A DNA stretch of 64,000 bases from Pseudoalteromonas byunsanensis (GTDB taxonomy: Bacteria > Pseudomonadota > Gammaproteobacteria > Enterobacterales > Alteromonadaceae): the NCBI RefSeq assembly GCF_001854475.1, contig NZ_MNAN01000026.1:248001-312000 (forward strand), in the 5' to 3' direction. Made by a program: the position numbers and the translations under genes. Shown one piece after another: positions 55,101 through 64,000 of the stretch. The notes under the pieces are model-generated. The model had not been told where the DNA came from, did no database searches, and saw only the letters and a program-made list of their open reading frames with translations. Every line of letters starts with the position of its first letter. Positions within the stretch are counted from its first letter, which is position 1.

Positions 55101-56267
55101 ATGAACAGAGTCGTTTTACTGCTTTTTGTTTTATTCAAAACTATTGATGCTGCTGCTATTGAGCTTCACCCAGAAGTGGTTGCAATTCAAAAGGATTTAA
55201 TTAACTTAAGCACACATAAAAATGTAGGGGAAGTGTTTGAACGCCATCAAAACGTGCTCAGTGAAAACAACTTAGATACACAATCTCGAGACTTAATTCA
55301 TCAATTCATTGCCACGTATTTTTCTTTTATTGGTTTACATCAACGGGCAGAACGCCTGTACCAGTTCGGTCAATCTATTTCACAACAGCAAGCTTTAGAC
55401 AACTTTACTGCGTATGATGCACTGGATGAGATCACCGCGCTTGCCAAAAAAAATAGATTACTTATGGTAAATGAGGCGCATCACATTCCAAAACACCGAT
55501 GGCTTACCAAAGAGCTGTTAATACGCCTAAAAAGAGAGGGCTATTCATATTTAGCGCTTGAAGCACTGGCTAAAAAAGACGAACAGCGTATCAATAAGCA
55601 AGGCTATGCCACTAATAAAAGTGGTATATATATGCGTGACCCCGCATTTTCAGAACTTATCAGCGTTGCTAAGGAGCTTGGCTATACCCTCGTCAGCTAC
55701 GATAAATATAGCTATGATAGAGAAAAAGAAGGTGCTGAAAATATCATCAACAAAACATTTGCGCTCGACCCTGACGCCAAAGTCATTGTGCATTGTGGTT
55801 ATAGTCATATTGATGAAAAACACAAGCTAGCCAGCATATTAGCTGCAAATCTGCATATTGACCCATTAACCATTGATCAAACTGCGCTGTTATCTACACA
55901 CATTCCAGACATATATAAGAATACGCCGGTTGTCTTTAAGTCTGACACAGAGCAATATTGGCAACCAACAAACAGTCATTTTGACATTGCCGTTTACTGG
56001 CCTGCACAAACTCAGATCACTAACAGACCAGCATGGTATATGGCAAATCATCAGCGCCAAAGGTTAAACGAAACATGGTGTAACAATGCTTTCCCATGTT
56101 ATGTAGAAGTGGTTAACAACATAAATGAGGCAATACCATTTGATAGGTATTTGTGGTTAAACCCAGCTATTCCTGCATCCGTGCGGGTACGGGCTGGAGA
56201 CTCTATTTTTGTATATGATAAATTCGGTAAACAAGTTCGACAACTAAACTCACCTTTTATTAAATAA
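55101..56267 (+). CDS. Secreted ChaN/erythromycin-esterase-like protein
   Basis: A 388-residue exported protein. Signal peptide NRVVLLLFVLFKTIDA. The middle has LLMVNEAHHIPKHRWLTKELL, close to the Glu-x-His motif of the EreA/ChaN/TIKI superfamily, followed by YSYLALEAL and the VIVHCGYSHID block where metal-binding His residues sit. Superfamily members are hydrolases or heme-binding proteins. AAGAGAG lies before the ATG, 13 nt after the SPASM gene, so it is probably the last gene of the RiPP operon. It might cleave the mature peptide (leader, ester or self-protection) or bind it; this is inference. Confidence 0.6.
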   Translation: MNRVVLLLFVLFKTIDAAAIELHPEVVAIQKDLINLSTHKNVGEVFERHQNVLSENNLDTQSRDLIHQFIATYFSFIGLHQRAERLYQFGQSISQQQALDNFTAYDALDEITALAKKNRLLMVNEAHHIPKHRWLTKELLIRLKREGYSYLALEALAKKDEQRINKQGYATNKSGIYMRDPAFSELISVAKELGYTLVSYDKYSYDREKEGAENIINKTFALDPDAKVIVHCGYSHIDEKHKLASILAANLHIDPLTIDQTALLSTHIPDIYKNTPVVFKSDTEQYWQPTNSHFDIAVYWPAQTQITNRPAWYMANHQRQRLNETWCNNAFPCYVEVVNNINEAIPFDRYLWLNPAIPASVRVRAGDSIFVYDKFGKQVRQLNSPFIK

Positions 56268-56456
56268 CAGCCTCTTCATCAGAAGAGTTTGATTAACCTG
56301 TAATTATAATAAAAACTACTCTTACCGCTTGTAGGATAAGGGCCTGCTGTGAGTAGCTAAATCTCCCTAGATTAATTAGTATTTTCTAAAACCAGACAAA
56401 CACTCTATAATTCCGACTTTTGAAACAATCTGAGCATTTTTAACTCTAGGAAAGAA

Positions 56457-58319
56457 ATGAAAAACTATGCATTCTTAGCATTGGCTGTCTCAATGTTAGC
56501 TGGCTGTGGTGGTGGCTCTGACACTAACTCAGATGGCTCTCCAACAACACCAAAAAATAACTTACCCTCTTTAAGCGGTGAATTCGTTTTAACAGGCAAG
56601 GCGAACGTTTCATTCTCTGGTTCTTTTAACGCAAAAGACTTAGATGGTGATGCACTAACGGTCAGTTTTGAAGACCAACCTGACTGGCTGGAATATACCT
56701 TTTCTGGCAATGAGTTAACACTATCAGGCGAGCCAAAGCTAATTGATGTAGATACTTACACTACTAAAGTTATACTGAGCGATGGTAAACAAAGCCAAAA
56801 CTACTCATTAAACATCAACATCGCGGATGACCCATCTGCATGGCAGCCACTCCCAATTACAGCTGAAGAGCTTGCTGGTGCTTGGCAAAGTGAAGAGCAT
56901 AATGTTGCTTTTATTGTTGCTGAAGACGTCAGTACTAGTAGTGCAAACATCGGTTATCTAATAGAGGGTGACAAAAAGTACATGGTTAATTATCAATTGT
57001 CTGATGGTATTAATCTAGGTTTATTGGACGAATATGATTACTCGACGGTAGAGGACACTAGACAATTTGAAGTCATTGCGAAAAGTGATACTAAACTGCG
57101 ACTTGTGGCAAACGTAAATGACCAGAAGAAAGCTTTTAATTTTAGCCCCGTCAACAAAGCTATAACTGAAAGCTTTTCTTTTACTCCAACGTTTAGCAAT
57201 GATACCTGGTTCTCTGGTGGCCACATTGATTTAGATAGCAATGAACAATCAAATATTCATGTGGCAGTAGCGCTTCCTCGTTTATCTCATCTGGCACACA
57301 GTTCATATGACTACAATGTAAGTGTTACAGCTTCTTATAATAGTGAAACAGCAGAATTTACACCTATATCTCCAGTTACCACTAGTTACTGTTGGAGGAT
57401 TGAAAACCCTTTTACTTTTGACTGTCCCAATTTAAGTGTCAAATTTAGTAAAATCAAAGTGCTGGGGGTGTTTAACGATACTTTGTTTTACAGCGTAACG
57501 CACCACTATGAAGCGGACCTTTCAGAAACTCAAAAAAGAGCGCTCCCACTTCTAGCTAACTTTTTAGACCAACAATATACTTCTGTTTATGCTGAAAAGT
57601 TTAAAAAAATCGAGAAAATAGCTAGACCCAGTATTGAAGTGGGTCAAACCTATACAGGCCGCATATTGCTAAGAGATCCTGATACTCATGTAGAACTCAA
57701 TGGAACTTATTACCATAGTGGCAGCGGCACCTTTACGCTCACCAGCGAAAATACAGGTTCATTCACCATCGAATTAGCTGACCATTCAGCCCAAGAAACC
57801 AAAGAGTTTACCTATGAGTTGACAGAAACATCAATAAATATTTTCTATGATGGTAAAACAACACAAAGACACTTCTATAAATTACCAAATGGTTTAACAG
57901 GCATCACTGAACCTTATGCGGATCAGTATGAAAGTAAATTTGATATCAGACCTTTTGTTGCTGTACAAGAGCTTAGTATGGAAGACAGTATGGGGACTTT
58001 CATCTCTACGGGTTCATCAACCAGCTCTTACAACTTAGGCTATGACAAAGTAACAATTCGATATGCAGAAAATAGTGAAACTGTGCTGCCAAGCCGTTGG
58101 GAGCAAGATGACAGTGTTACCTTTGTGGATGGTTGTCATCATTACAATACCATTGCTGAGTGTGAACAAATGGCTCAAGATAATGAGGATCATATCCCTT
58201 TATACTACCGTAACCTCAAGCTATTGTATGCCGATGGTGACTACTATCTATTTCAAGATTCATTTAACTCAGAGGGTGATGCTTTTCAAAGTTACAGAAG
58301 TTTTAGAAAAGTAAACTAA
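56457..58319 (+). CDS. Large lipoprotein with Ig-like repeat (function unknown)
   Basis: A 620-residue lipoprotein, MKNYAFLALAVSMLAGCGGGS, with lipobox LAGC (Cys17) followed by a Gly/Ser/Asp-rich linker. The first domain (about 40-125, with DLDGDALTVSFEDQPDWLEYTFSG) resembles cadherin-like putative Ig (He_PIG) repeats. The rest is beta-rich with no family I recognise. AGGAAAG precedes the ATG. It is 190 bp after the ChaN-like gene, so a separate promoter is likely. It is convergent with imuB, with a stem GCGGCTGC / GCAGCTGC (58328-58351) in the gap. Confidence 0.7.
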   Translation: MKNYAFLALAVSMLAGCGGGSDTNSDGSPTTPKNNLPSLSGEFVLTGKANVSFSGSFNAKDLDGDALTVSFEDQPDWLEYTFSGNELTLSGEPKLIDVDTYTTKVILSDGKQSQNYSLNINIADDPSAWQPLPITAEELAGAWQSEEHNVAFIVAEDVSTSSANIGYLIEGDKKYMVNYQLSDGINLGLLDEYDYSTVEDTRQFEVIAKSDTKLRLVANVNDQKKAFNFSPVNKAITESFSFTPTFSNDTWFSGGHIDLDSNEQSNIHVAVALPRLSHLAHSSYDYNVSVTASYNSETAEFTPISPVTTSYCWRIENPFTFDCPNLSVKFSKIKVLGVFNDTLFYSVTHHYEADLSETQKRALPLLANFLDQQYTSVYAEKFKKIEKIARPSIEVGQTYTGRILLRDPDTHVELNGTYYHSGSGTFTLTSENTGSFTIELADHSAQETKEFTYELTETSINIFYDGKTTQRHFYKLPNGLTGITEPYADQYESKFDIRPFVAVQELSMEDSMGTFISTGSSTSSYNLGYDKVTIRYAENSETVLPSRWEQDDSVTFVDGCHHYNTIAECEQMAQDNEDHIPLYYRNLKLLYADGDYYLFQDSFNSEGDAFQSYRSFRKVN

Positions 58320-58356
58320 CCTTTTATGCGGCTGCCCTACTGCGCAGCTGCATTTA

Positions 58357-59760
58357 CTAGCAAAATATCCCTTGCACAAACCATTGCTGTGATGGCTCTT
58401 TGTAGACCCATAACCACTTTCCCTGCTCGTTTCGAGCAATATAATAATCTCTAGCCACCGCTTGGTTATCCCACCAGCCAGTGCAGATCCGCTCGGGTCC
58501 AGAGTAGATAGTTACCTTTTCTTGTAATGGAGCAACCTCAGGTAATAACATGCTCGGCCGTTGTAAGTCTTTTATGCGTGTTTGTTCAGTAAATGAATGT
58601 GAAGGGTCAACAAAGTGAAATGCCCGCTCAGGTCTATGATCAGAATCGATTGTAACTCCCTGTACAGAGCACTCACCTAATTTCGCTTGTAACTTTGCAA
58701 TTAACGCGGGTATTTCTGATTGTCCTTGCAGGCTTTGGAACAATTCATTATTTACACATTGGTTATCCAGCAAATACTCGGCAGATAAAGTGATTGCCTG
58801 AATGGGTGCATTGAGTGATATATTGGAAAGCTTTAACTCAATTAATGACTGCCATGCATGGGCACGGCTCTCCCCTGCAGAGATAGCGACTTGTATCAAT
58901 ACAGGCTCAGCGTCTCGCAATTGCAACGTTAATAAGACTTGCTGAGCAAGCTTATTACGCTGTCGCAAGAACAATTCTAACTGTTTGAGTAGCTTTGCCA
59001 TCGGCTTTGCAAGCCATTGCAAATTTTCGAGTTCAAATAACAAAGTAAGATGACGGGAAAACTGCTCCTCTGGTACATAAAATATTAAAGGATATTTTAG
59101 TTGCCCCTGTAAGCGACCCACATAATGCACCAGCTCAATATCAAAGCGTTTCGCCAGCTCACTGACCGGAATACACAATAATTGTGAAAGTTTGGTTATT
59201 CTAACCCGCCTTAACTGCTCACACGTCCGTTCAGACAAGTCAGTCTGTAATAAATCAAAACTGTTTATGCTACTTTGCAGTAAAGATTCGTCATCCGTTA
59301 TGATATCTGATTGCCCCCTTGCAAGTAGCCTTGCTGCCAATGCCGAGTAACCAGTAGCATAGTGATAATTAAGATCTAAATGTGATAAATGCGCTTGTAT
59401 GTGCTGCCAATAAATCGTTAAACCCTGATATAAAGACAACATGTTGCTCACTTTAAGCAAAATACCGTCTGGTGGAAACAGGCTAATATCTGCCGTCACT
59501 AGATACAACCACTGCGCAATTTCTTGCAATCTCGCTTGCTCTGCTTGTTCATCATAGGCTACAACTTGTAACTTCTCAGATAAACTAGCTGCGCTTGCAA
59601 GGCCCATTCCTACTGTGATGCCTGACTGCTTTGCTAATGTGCAAACCTGTACCACTCTATTACTGTGGCCATTCACAATGACCACAGGAGTTGAGTTGTG
59701 AGATAGTGTTAAACTGTCCAGCTGTAAATGTTTAAAATGTAGATATAACCAAAGTGTCAT
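58357..59760 (-). CDS. imuB: ImuB, Y-family polymerase-like SOS mutagenesis factor
   Basis: A 467-residue Y-family-like protein that bridges ImuA and DnaE2 to the beta clamp in SOS mutagenesis. The N-terminus LWLYLHFKHLQLDSL occupies the place of the catalytic hxDhDxFFA motif but lacks its Asp, as in other ImuB proteins, which are inactive polymerases. The C-terminal part after about 350 carries the extension with KLGECSVQG and ...RPERAFHFVDPS. Its ATG overlaps the imuA stop as ATGA, so it is translationally coupled. dnaE2, the normal third gene, is not next but 8.8 kb downstream on the same strand. Confidence 0.9.
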   Translation of the reverse strand: MTLWLYLHFKHLQLDSLTLSHNSTPVVIVNGHSNRVVQVCTLAKQSGITVGMGLASAASLSEKLQVVAYDEQAEQARLQEIAQWLYLVTADISLFPPDGILLKVSNMLSLYQGLTIYWQHIQAHLSHLDLNYHYATGYSALAARLLARGQSDIITDDESLLQSSINSFDLLQTDLSERTCEQLRRVRITKLSQLLCIPVSELAKRFDIELVHYVGRLQGQLKYPLIFYVPEEQFSRHLTLLFELENLQWLAKPMAKLLKQLELFLRQRNKLAQQVLLTLQLRDAEPVLIQVAISAGESRAHAWQSLIELKLSNISLNAPIQAITLSAEYLLDNQCVNNELFQSLQGQSEIPALIAKLQAKLGECSVQGVTIDSDHRPERAFHFVDPSHSFTEQTRIKDLQRPSMLLPEVAPLQEKVTIYSGPERICTGWWDNQAVARDYYIARNEQGKWLWVYKEPSQQWFVQGIFC

Positions 59761-60440
59761 TTTGCATACCGCACCGGTGTCGGAAACACCGCCACATTAC
59801 TTGCCTCTCCTTGCTCTGGTACTAACTGCGGCCAATAATCTGCCAAGCTAAGAATAAAGCTTTCCTGAGGCCAACCTCCCCTTTGTTTTTTAACTTTAAC
59901 AGCGATGCCTTGTGGCTGCGCTGTCAACTGTAAGCACAGCGCAACAGGTAACGAAAATTGTTGTTCACATACAGACCTGAATAAAAACAAGGTGCTCCCC
60001 CCCTGCTCTGATGCCAGCTGTAAACGTTTCGCCTGAGAAATACTTAACGAGTTATGCCACAGCAGAACGTTGCCGCATCCTCGGCTTTTCAAACATTGCT
60101 CTGCGGCCCATAACGCATCAATTGCACAGTTGGTATTGGTGAACAATAGCTGTTTGTGATCAAACCCTAAGTGATAAAACTGATGCGCATTAACGACCCC
60201 CGGTGGATTGATAAATACAATCAAACGGTTATCCTGCTGCAAATAAGGTAACCAAATCTGTAGCTCGCCAATCCCGCAGTCCGCCTGCACCTCTATCATT
60301 CCCTTTTTAGGTAAACCACCTTGTAGCTTAGTATCTAATAATGAAATACCGGTGCTAATCCGCTCTGACGACAGATGAGCATGGCTACTACCTTGCCATA
60401 TCCACTGCCGATGCTGTAATAAATCAATTATTTTACTCAT
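59757..60440 (-). CDS. imuA: ImuA, RecA/SulA-like SOS mutagenesis factor
   Basis: A 227-residue RecA-like fold protein of the ImuA group, which binds ImuB and RecA in translesion synthesis. It has RISTGISLLDTKLQGGLPKKGMIEV, with a degenerate Walker A (QADCGIGE) typical of the family. I chose ATG 60440 over a TTG at 60455. A perfect LexA box is 22-37 bp upstream. The stop overlaps the imuB start. Confidence 0.88.
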   Translation of the reverse strand: MSKIIDLLQHRQWIWQGSSHAHLSSERISTGISLLDTKLQGGLPKKGMIEVQADCGIGELQIWLPYLQQDNRLIVFINPPGVVNAHQFYHLGFDHKQLLFTNTNCAIDALWAAEQCLKSRGCGNVLLWHNSLSISQAKRLQLASEQGGSTLFLFRSVCEQQFSLPVALCLQLTAQPQGIAVKVKKQRGGWPQESFILSLADYWPQLVPEQGEASNVAVFPTPVRYAK

Positions 60441-60461
60441 TTCAGACAAAAACAATTTATA

Positions 60462-60477
60462 CTGTATATATAAACAG
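60462..60477. promoter_or_regulatory. LexA (SOS) box of imuA-imuB
   Basis: CTGT-ATATATAA-ACAG matches the LexA consensus almost perfectly, and the symmetry extends one base pair or more on both sides as TACTGT/ACAGTA. It sits over the expected promoter of imuA. Confidence 0.92.
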
Positions 60478-60622
60478 TATAATTACTAGAACGTAAACTG
60501 CAAGATCAAAATATGAGCAAGACTTAACTCTAGGATCTCTAACCTGCTACATATGAGTTGATTGGGTGAAGTTAAATGAAAAGCAAACATGACAGCTTAG
60601 AACGAGCTTAGTATAAAAACAA

Positions 60623-60649
60623 AAATGCCAGTCATAAGGACTGGCATTT
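60623..60649 (-). terminator. Intrinsic terminator of sucD
   Basis: AAATGCCAGT and ACTGGCATTT form a perfect 10-bp stem with a 7-nt loop. On the minus strand it is followed by a T-run, 30 nt past the sucD stop. Confidence 0.88.
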
Positions 60650-60678
60650 AATATCACTTTAAAAAAGCTGGGAGGTTA

Positions 60679-61551
60679 TTACCAACCAGTTTTCTCTTTT
60701 AGAGCAGCACCGATATCAGCTAGTGAACGAACAGTCTTAACGCCTGCCGCTTCTAGTGCTGCGAACTTCTCATCTGCAGTACCTTTACCACCTGCGATGA
60801 TAGCACCAGCGTGACCCATACGCTTACCAGCAGGTGCAGTTACACCAGCAATGTAAGATACTACAGGCTTAGTTACGTTGTGCTTGATGTACTCAGCAGC
60901 TTCTTCTTCAGCTGTACCACCGATCTCACCAATCATTACGATTGCTTCTGTTTGTGGATCGTTTTGGAACATCTCAAGTACGTCGATGAAGTTAGTACCT
61001 GGGATTGGGTCGCCACCGATGCCAACACACGTAGATTGACCGAAACCAGCATCAGTAGTTTGTTTAACTGCTTCGTACGTTAAAGTACCTGAGCGAGAAA
61101 CGATACCTACTTTACCAGGCTTGTGGATGTGACCAGGCATGATACCAATCTTAGTTTCACCCGGAGTGATAACACCTGGGCAGTTAGGACCGATCATACG
61201 AACACCAGTTTGGTCTAGCTTAACTTTCACGTCAACCATGTCTAGTGTTGGAATACCTTCAGTGATACAAACAATAAGCTCGATACCTGCATCGATAGCT
61301 TCTAGGATTGCATCTTTACAAAAAGGAGCTGGTACGTAGATAACTGATGCTGTTGCGCCAGTAGCTTCTACAGCTTCACGTACAGTGTTAAATACAGGTA
61401 GACCTAGGTGCGTTTGACCGCCTTTACCAGGAGATACACCACCAACCATTTGCGTGCCGTACTGGATAGCTTGCTCTGAGTGGAAAGTACCTTGACCGCC
61501 AGTGAAACCCTGACAGATTACTTTAGTATCTTTATTAATTAATACAGACAT
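60679..61551 (-). CDS. sucD: Succinyl-CoA ligase [ADP-forming] subunit alpha
   Basis: The alpha subunit of the TCA-cycle enzyme that makes ATP from succinyl-CoA. The CoA-binding Rossmann domain has [15 protein letters not shown], and the phosphorylated His is H247 (GHAGA). The 290 residues match the usual length. The sucC stop and sucD start overlap by one nucleotide (TAATG), so translation is coupled. It is the last gene of the unit, with a terminator after it. Confidence 0.98.
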   Translation of the reverse strand: MSVLINKDTKVICQGFTGGQGTFHSEQAIQYGTQMVGGVSPGKGGQTHLGLPVFNTVREAVEATGATASVIYVPAPFCKDAILEAIDAGIELIVCITEGIPTLDMVDVKVKLDQTGVRMIGPNCPGVITPGETKIGIMPGHIHKPGKVGIVSRSGTLTYEAVKQTTDAGFGQSTCVGIGGDPIPGTNFIDVLEMFQNDPQTEAIVMIGEIGGTAEEEAAEYIKHNVTKPVVSYIAGVTAPAGKRMGHAGAIIAGGKGTADEKFAALEAAGVKTVRSLADIGAALKEKTGW

Positions 61552-62717
61552 TATTTGCCCTCCGCAGCAGCAACAACTTTCTGTGCAGCATCTGTTAGAG
61601 ATTCTGCAGCGATAATGTCAAGGTCAGAGTTAGCTAGAACTTCACGACCTAGTTCAGCGTTAGTACCTTCTAAACGTACAACTACTGGTACTTGAACGCC
61701 AACTTCTTTAACCGCACCAATGATACCTTCAGCGATCATGTCACAACGTACGATACCACCGAAGATGTTAACTAGTACTGCTTTAACATTGTCATCAGAA
61801 AGGATGATCTTGAATGCTTCTGCTACACGCTCTTTAGTCGCGCCGCCACCAACGTCTAAGAAGTTAGCTGGCTTACCACCGTGTAAGTTTACGATGTCCA
61901 TAGTACCCATCGCTAGGCCTGCACCGTTAACCATACAACCTACGTTACCGTCTAGAGCAACATAGTTAAGCTCGAAGCTTGCTGCGTGAGCTTCACGCGC
62001 ATCTTCTTGTGAAGGATCGTGGAATTCACGGATCTTAGGCTGACGGAACAATGCGTTGCCGTCTACACCAATTTTACCGTCAAGACAGTGAAGGTTGCCT
62101 TGATCAGTGATTACTAGAGGGTTGATCTCTAATAGTGCGAAATCGTGGTCGTTAAACATAGTTGCAAGACCCATGAAGATCTTAACGAACTGTTTAATCT
62201 GTGCTGGGTTTAGACCTAGTTTGAAGCCTAACTCGCGACCTTGATAAGCCTGAGGGCCAACTAGTGGATCAATTTCAGCTTTATGAATTAGCTCTGGTGT
62301 TTCTTCTGCAACAGTTTCAATTTCAACACCACCTTCAGTAGATGCCATGAAAACAACTTTGCGAGTTGCACGGTCTACAACAGCACCTAGGTATAATTCG
62401 TTCGCGATGTCTGTGCAGCTTTCAACTAAGATCTTAGCTACTGGCTGGCCTTTTTCGTCTGTTTGGTAAGTTACTAAGTTTTTACCTAACCAGTTTTCAG
62501 CAAATGCGCGAATTTCTTCTTTGCTATCAGCAAGCTTAACACCGCCTGCTTTACCACGGCCACCGGCGTGTACTTGACATTTAACTACCCATTTGTCGCC
62601 GCCGATTTTAGCAGCTGCTTCTACCGCTTCTTGAGGTGTATCACAAGCGAAACCCTCAGATACTGGCAAACCATAGTCGGCAAATAGTTGTTTTGCCTGA
62701 TACTCATGCAAATTCAT
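61551..62717 (-). CDS. sucC: Succinyl-CoA ligase [ADP-forming] subunit beta
   Basis: The beta subunit, with an ATP-grasp nucleotide-binding domain ([15 protein letters not shown]) and a C-terminal CoA-ligase domain ([16 protein letters not shown]). It is 388 residues long, the same as E. coli SucC, and starts [12 protein letters not shown] as is universal. It follows sucB but is separated from it by a terminator, so it may also have its own promoter in 62718-62840. Confidence 0.98.
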   Translation of the reverse strand: MNLHEYQAKQLFADYGLPVSEGFACDTPQEAVEAAAKIGGDKWVVKCQVHAGGRGKAGGVKLADSKEEIRAFAENWLGKNLVTYQTDEKGQPVAKILVESCTDIANELYLGAVVDRATRKVVFMASTEGGVEIETVAEETPELIHKAEIDPLVGPQAYQGRELGFKLGLNPAQIKQFVKIFMGLATMFNDHDFALLEINPLVITDQGNLHCLDGKIGVDGNALFRQPKIREFHDPSQEDAREAHAASFELNYVALDGNVGCMVNGAGLAMGTMDIVNLHGGKPANFLDVGGGATKERVAEAFKIILSDDNVKAVLVNIFGGIVRCDMIAEGIIGAVKEVGVQVPVVVRLEGTNAELGREVLANSDLDIIAAESLTDAAQKVVAAAEGK

Positions 62718-62850
62718 GATGCTTTATCCAATTTCTTATACTAAAAAAGCTGAATATTTATGCAAATAATCAGCTATCCCAAATTGCGCTCCTAGTATAG
62801 ATCCCAAGGCTTAGGATGAAAACCCTAGTTAGACCAAAGGCGCAAAAAAA

Positions 62851-62876
62851 AAGCTGTATGAACGAACATACAGCTT
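62851..62876 (-). terminator. Terminator or attenuator between sucB and sucC
   Basis: AAGCTGTATG (62851-62860) and CATACAGCTT (62867-62876) form a perfect 10-bp stem, followed on the minus strand by nine T. It lies just after sucB and would stop most transcripts before sucCD. Confidence 0.85.
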
Positions 62877-62895
62877 AATATCTAATCAATTATGA

Positions 62896-64000
62896 TTATA
62901 CGTCTAGTAATAGACGTGTAGGATCTTCTAATAGCTCTTTAATTGTAACTAAGAAGCCTACTGATTCTTTACCGTCGATTTGACGGTGGTCATAGCTGAG
63001 TGCCAAATACATCATAGGTAGGATTTCTACTTTACCATTCACAGCCATTGGGCGCTCTTGGATTTTGTGCATACCTAGGATTGAAGACTGAGGCAAGTTG
63101 ATGATTGGCGTTGAAAGTAATGAACCAAACACACCACCGTTAGTGATAGTGAAGTTACCACCAGTCATGTCATCTACTGTTAATTTACCGTCACGGCCTT
63201 TAAGGGCTAGTTCACGGATGCCTTTTTCAATCTCAGCAACTGATAACTTGTCACAGTCACGCAATACTGGAGTTACTAGACCACGAGGTGTAGATACAGC
63301 AATGCTGATATCGAAGTAGTTGTGATAAACAATGTCATCGCCGTCGATTGATGCGTTAACTTCAGGGAAACGCTTAAGCGCTTCAGTTACCGCTTTCACA
63401 TAGAAAGACATGAAACCTAAACGAATACCATGACGCTTCTCAAATACTTCTTGGTACTGCTTACGAAGGTCCATGATAGGCTTCATGTTCACTTCGTTGA
63501 AGGTCGTCAACATCGCTGTTGAGTTTTTCGCTTCAAGTAGACGGTTTGCAATAGTCTTACGTAAACGAGTCATAGGTACACGTTTTTGTGTTCGGTCACC
63601 CATTGGCGCTGCAGGTGCAGATGCTGTTGAAGCTGCAGCTGGTTTAGCCGCTGGCGCTTTCAAGAACGCGTCAACATCTTCTTTGGTGATGCGACCACCT
63701 TTACCTGAACCTTTAATTTTAGATGCATCTAAGCCTTTCTCAGCAATAAGACGACGTACAGATGGTGTTAACACATCCGAGCTCTCATCTGACGAAGCTG
63801 AATCTGACTCTGATTTAGACTCAGACTTTTCGCTTGAAGATGCAGCTGGAGCAGCACCGGCTTTTATCTTACCGATCACTTGCTCACCAAGTACTGTGTC
63901 ACCCTCTGCGTGTAGATGTTCACCCATTACACCATCTTCTGGTGCAACAACTTCTAATACTACTTTATCAGTTTCAATATCAACCAGGTTTTGATCGCGG
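62896..64000 (-). CDS. sucB: 2-oxoglutarate dehydrogenase E2 (dihydrolipoyl succinyltransferase), partial
   Basis: The succinyltransferase core of the 2-oxoglutarate dehydrogenase complex; the frame runs off the right edge, so the N-terminus is missing. Seen at the right edge: the lipoyl domain with its lipoyl-Lys motif ([11 protein letters not shown]), then a Ser/Ala/Pro linker, the E3-binding domain ([17 protein letters not shown]), a second linker rich in Ala/Pro, and the catalytic domain with the active-site His in [12 protein letters not shown] near the end. The neighbouring sucCD and the expected sucA beyond the edge give the standard TCA operon order. Confidence 0.97.
   Translation of the reverse strand, partial: RDQNLVDIETDKVVLEVVAPEDGVMGEHLHAEGDTVLGEQVIGKIKAGAAPAASSSEKSESKSESDSASSDESSDVLTPSVRRLIAEKGLDASKIKGSGKGGRITKEDVDAFLKAPAAKPAAASTASAPAAPMGDRTQKRVPMTRLRKTIANRLLEAKNSTAMLTTFNEVNMKPIMDLRKQYQEVFEKRHGIRLGFMSFYVKAVTEALKRFPEVNASIDGDDIVYHNYFDISIAVSTPRGLVTPVLRDCDKLSVAEIEKGIRELALKGRDGKLTVDDMTGGNFTITNGGVFGSLLSTPIINLPQSSILGMHKIQERPMAVNGKVEILPMMYLALSYDHRQIDGKESVGFLVTIKELLEDPTRLLLDV

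Noticed and set aside
1..64000. CRISPR arrays, prophage or insertion sequences
   Set aside because: I saw no regularly spaced repeats, transposase, integrase or phage structural genes on either strand.

Overview
The window looks like a chromosomal segment of an AT-rich marine gammaproteobacterium, most likely Pseudoalteromonas or a close relative. This is inferred from gene content: PPC-tailed secreted proteases, three TonB-dependent receptors, an OsmC-YcaO fusion, the riboflavin synthase/MATE pair, ccoG, and the sucB-sucC-sucD end of the TCA operon. No 16S gene is present to confirm it.

Layout. 0-5 kb: start of a DUF445-like gene at the left edge, a fructosamine-kinase-like protein whose two key Asp residues are Asn, a CPXCG protein, riboflavin synthase, a MATE pump with an overlapping DUF3080 lipoprotein, and two tRNA-Val(GAC) genes. 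5-11.5 kb: secreted M6 and S8 proteases, a patatin-like lipase and a periplasmic binding protein. 11.6-20.4 kb: OsmC-YcaO, exonuclease I, a beta-hydroxyacid dehydrogenase, glutathione peroxidase overlapping a D-lactate dehydrogenase, a DMT transporter and a second periplasmic binding protein. 20.4-29.3 kb: a same-strand run (transcribed right to left) of alpha/beta hydrolase, acetoacetate-decarboxylase-like protein, FAD oxidoreductase, TonB receptor and hybrid sensor kinase, with no obvious known pathway. 29.7-34.2 kb: ccoG with a sigma-54 promoter, a PAS/sigma-54 activator with matching palindromes at both genes, then a divergent GlxA-type regulator and MAPEG protein. 34.3-35.8 kb: rsmF, followed by a possible small RNA. 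36-43.3 kb: a complete trans-4-hydroxy-L-proline catabolic cluster with an M24 peptidase, then a ParD-like gene coupled to a methionine aminopeptidase. 43.4-46 kb: a TonB receptor.

46.4-60.5 kb is the most unusual part. The SOS mutagenesis genes imuA-imuB and dnaE2 lie on the minus strand but are separated by about 8.8 kb of plus-strand genes. The separating block has a TonB receptor, a 'grasp-with-spasm' type RiPP locus (GG-leader precursor, graspetide-type ATP-grasp ligase, SPASM protein without a radical-SAM cysteine motif, and two unannotated small ORFs), a secreted ChaN/erythromycin-esterase-like protein and a large lipoprotein. Both halves of the SOS cassette have their own LexA box.

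60.7-64 kb: sucD, sucC and a partial sucB. A plausible metabolic theme is protein scavenging: secreted proteases and TonB receptors supply peptides, an Xaa-Pro-type peptidase releases hydroxyproline, and the Hyp pathway feeds 2-oxoglutarate to the TCA cycle. That link is inference.
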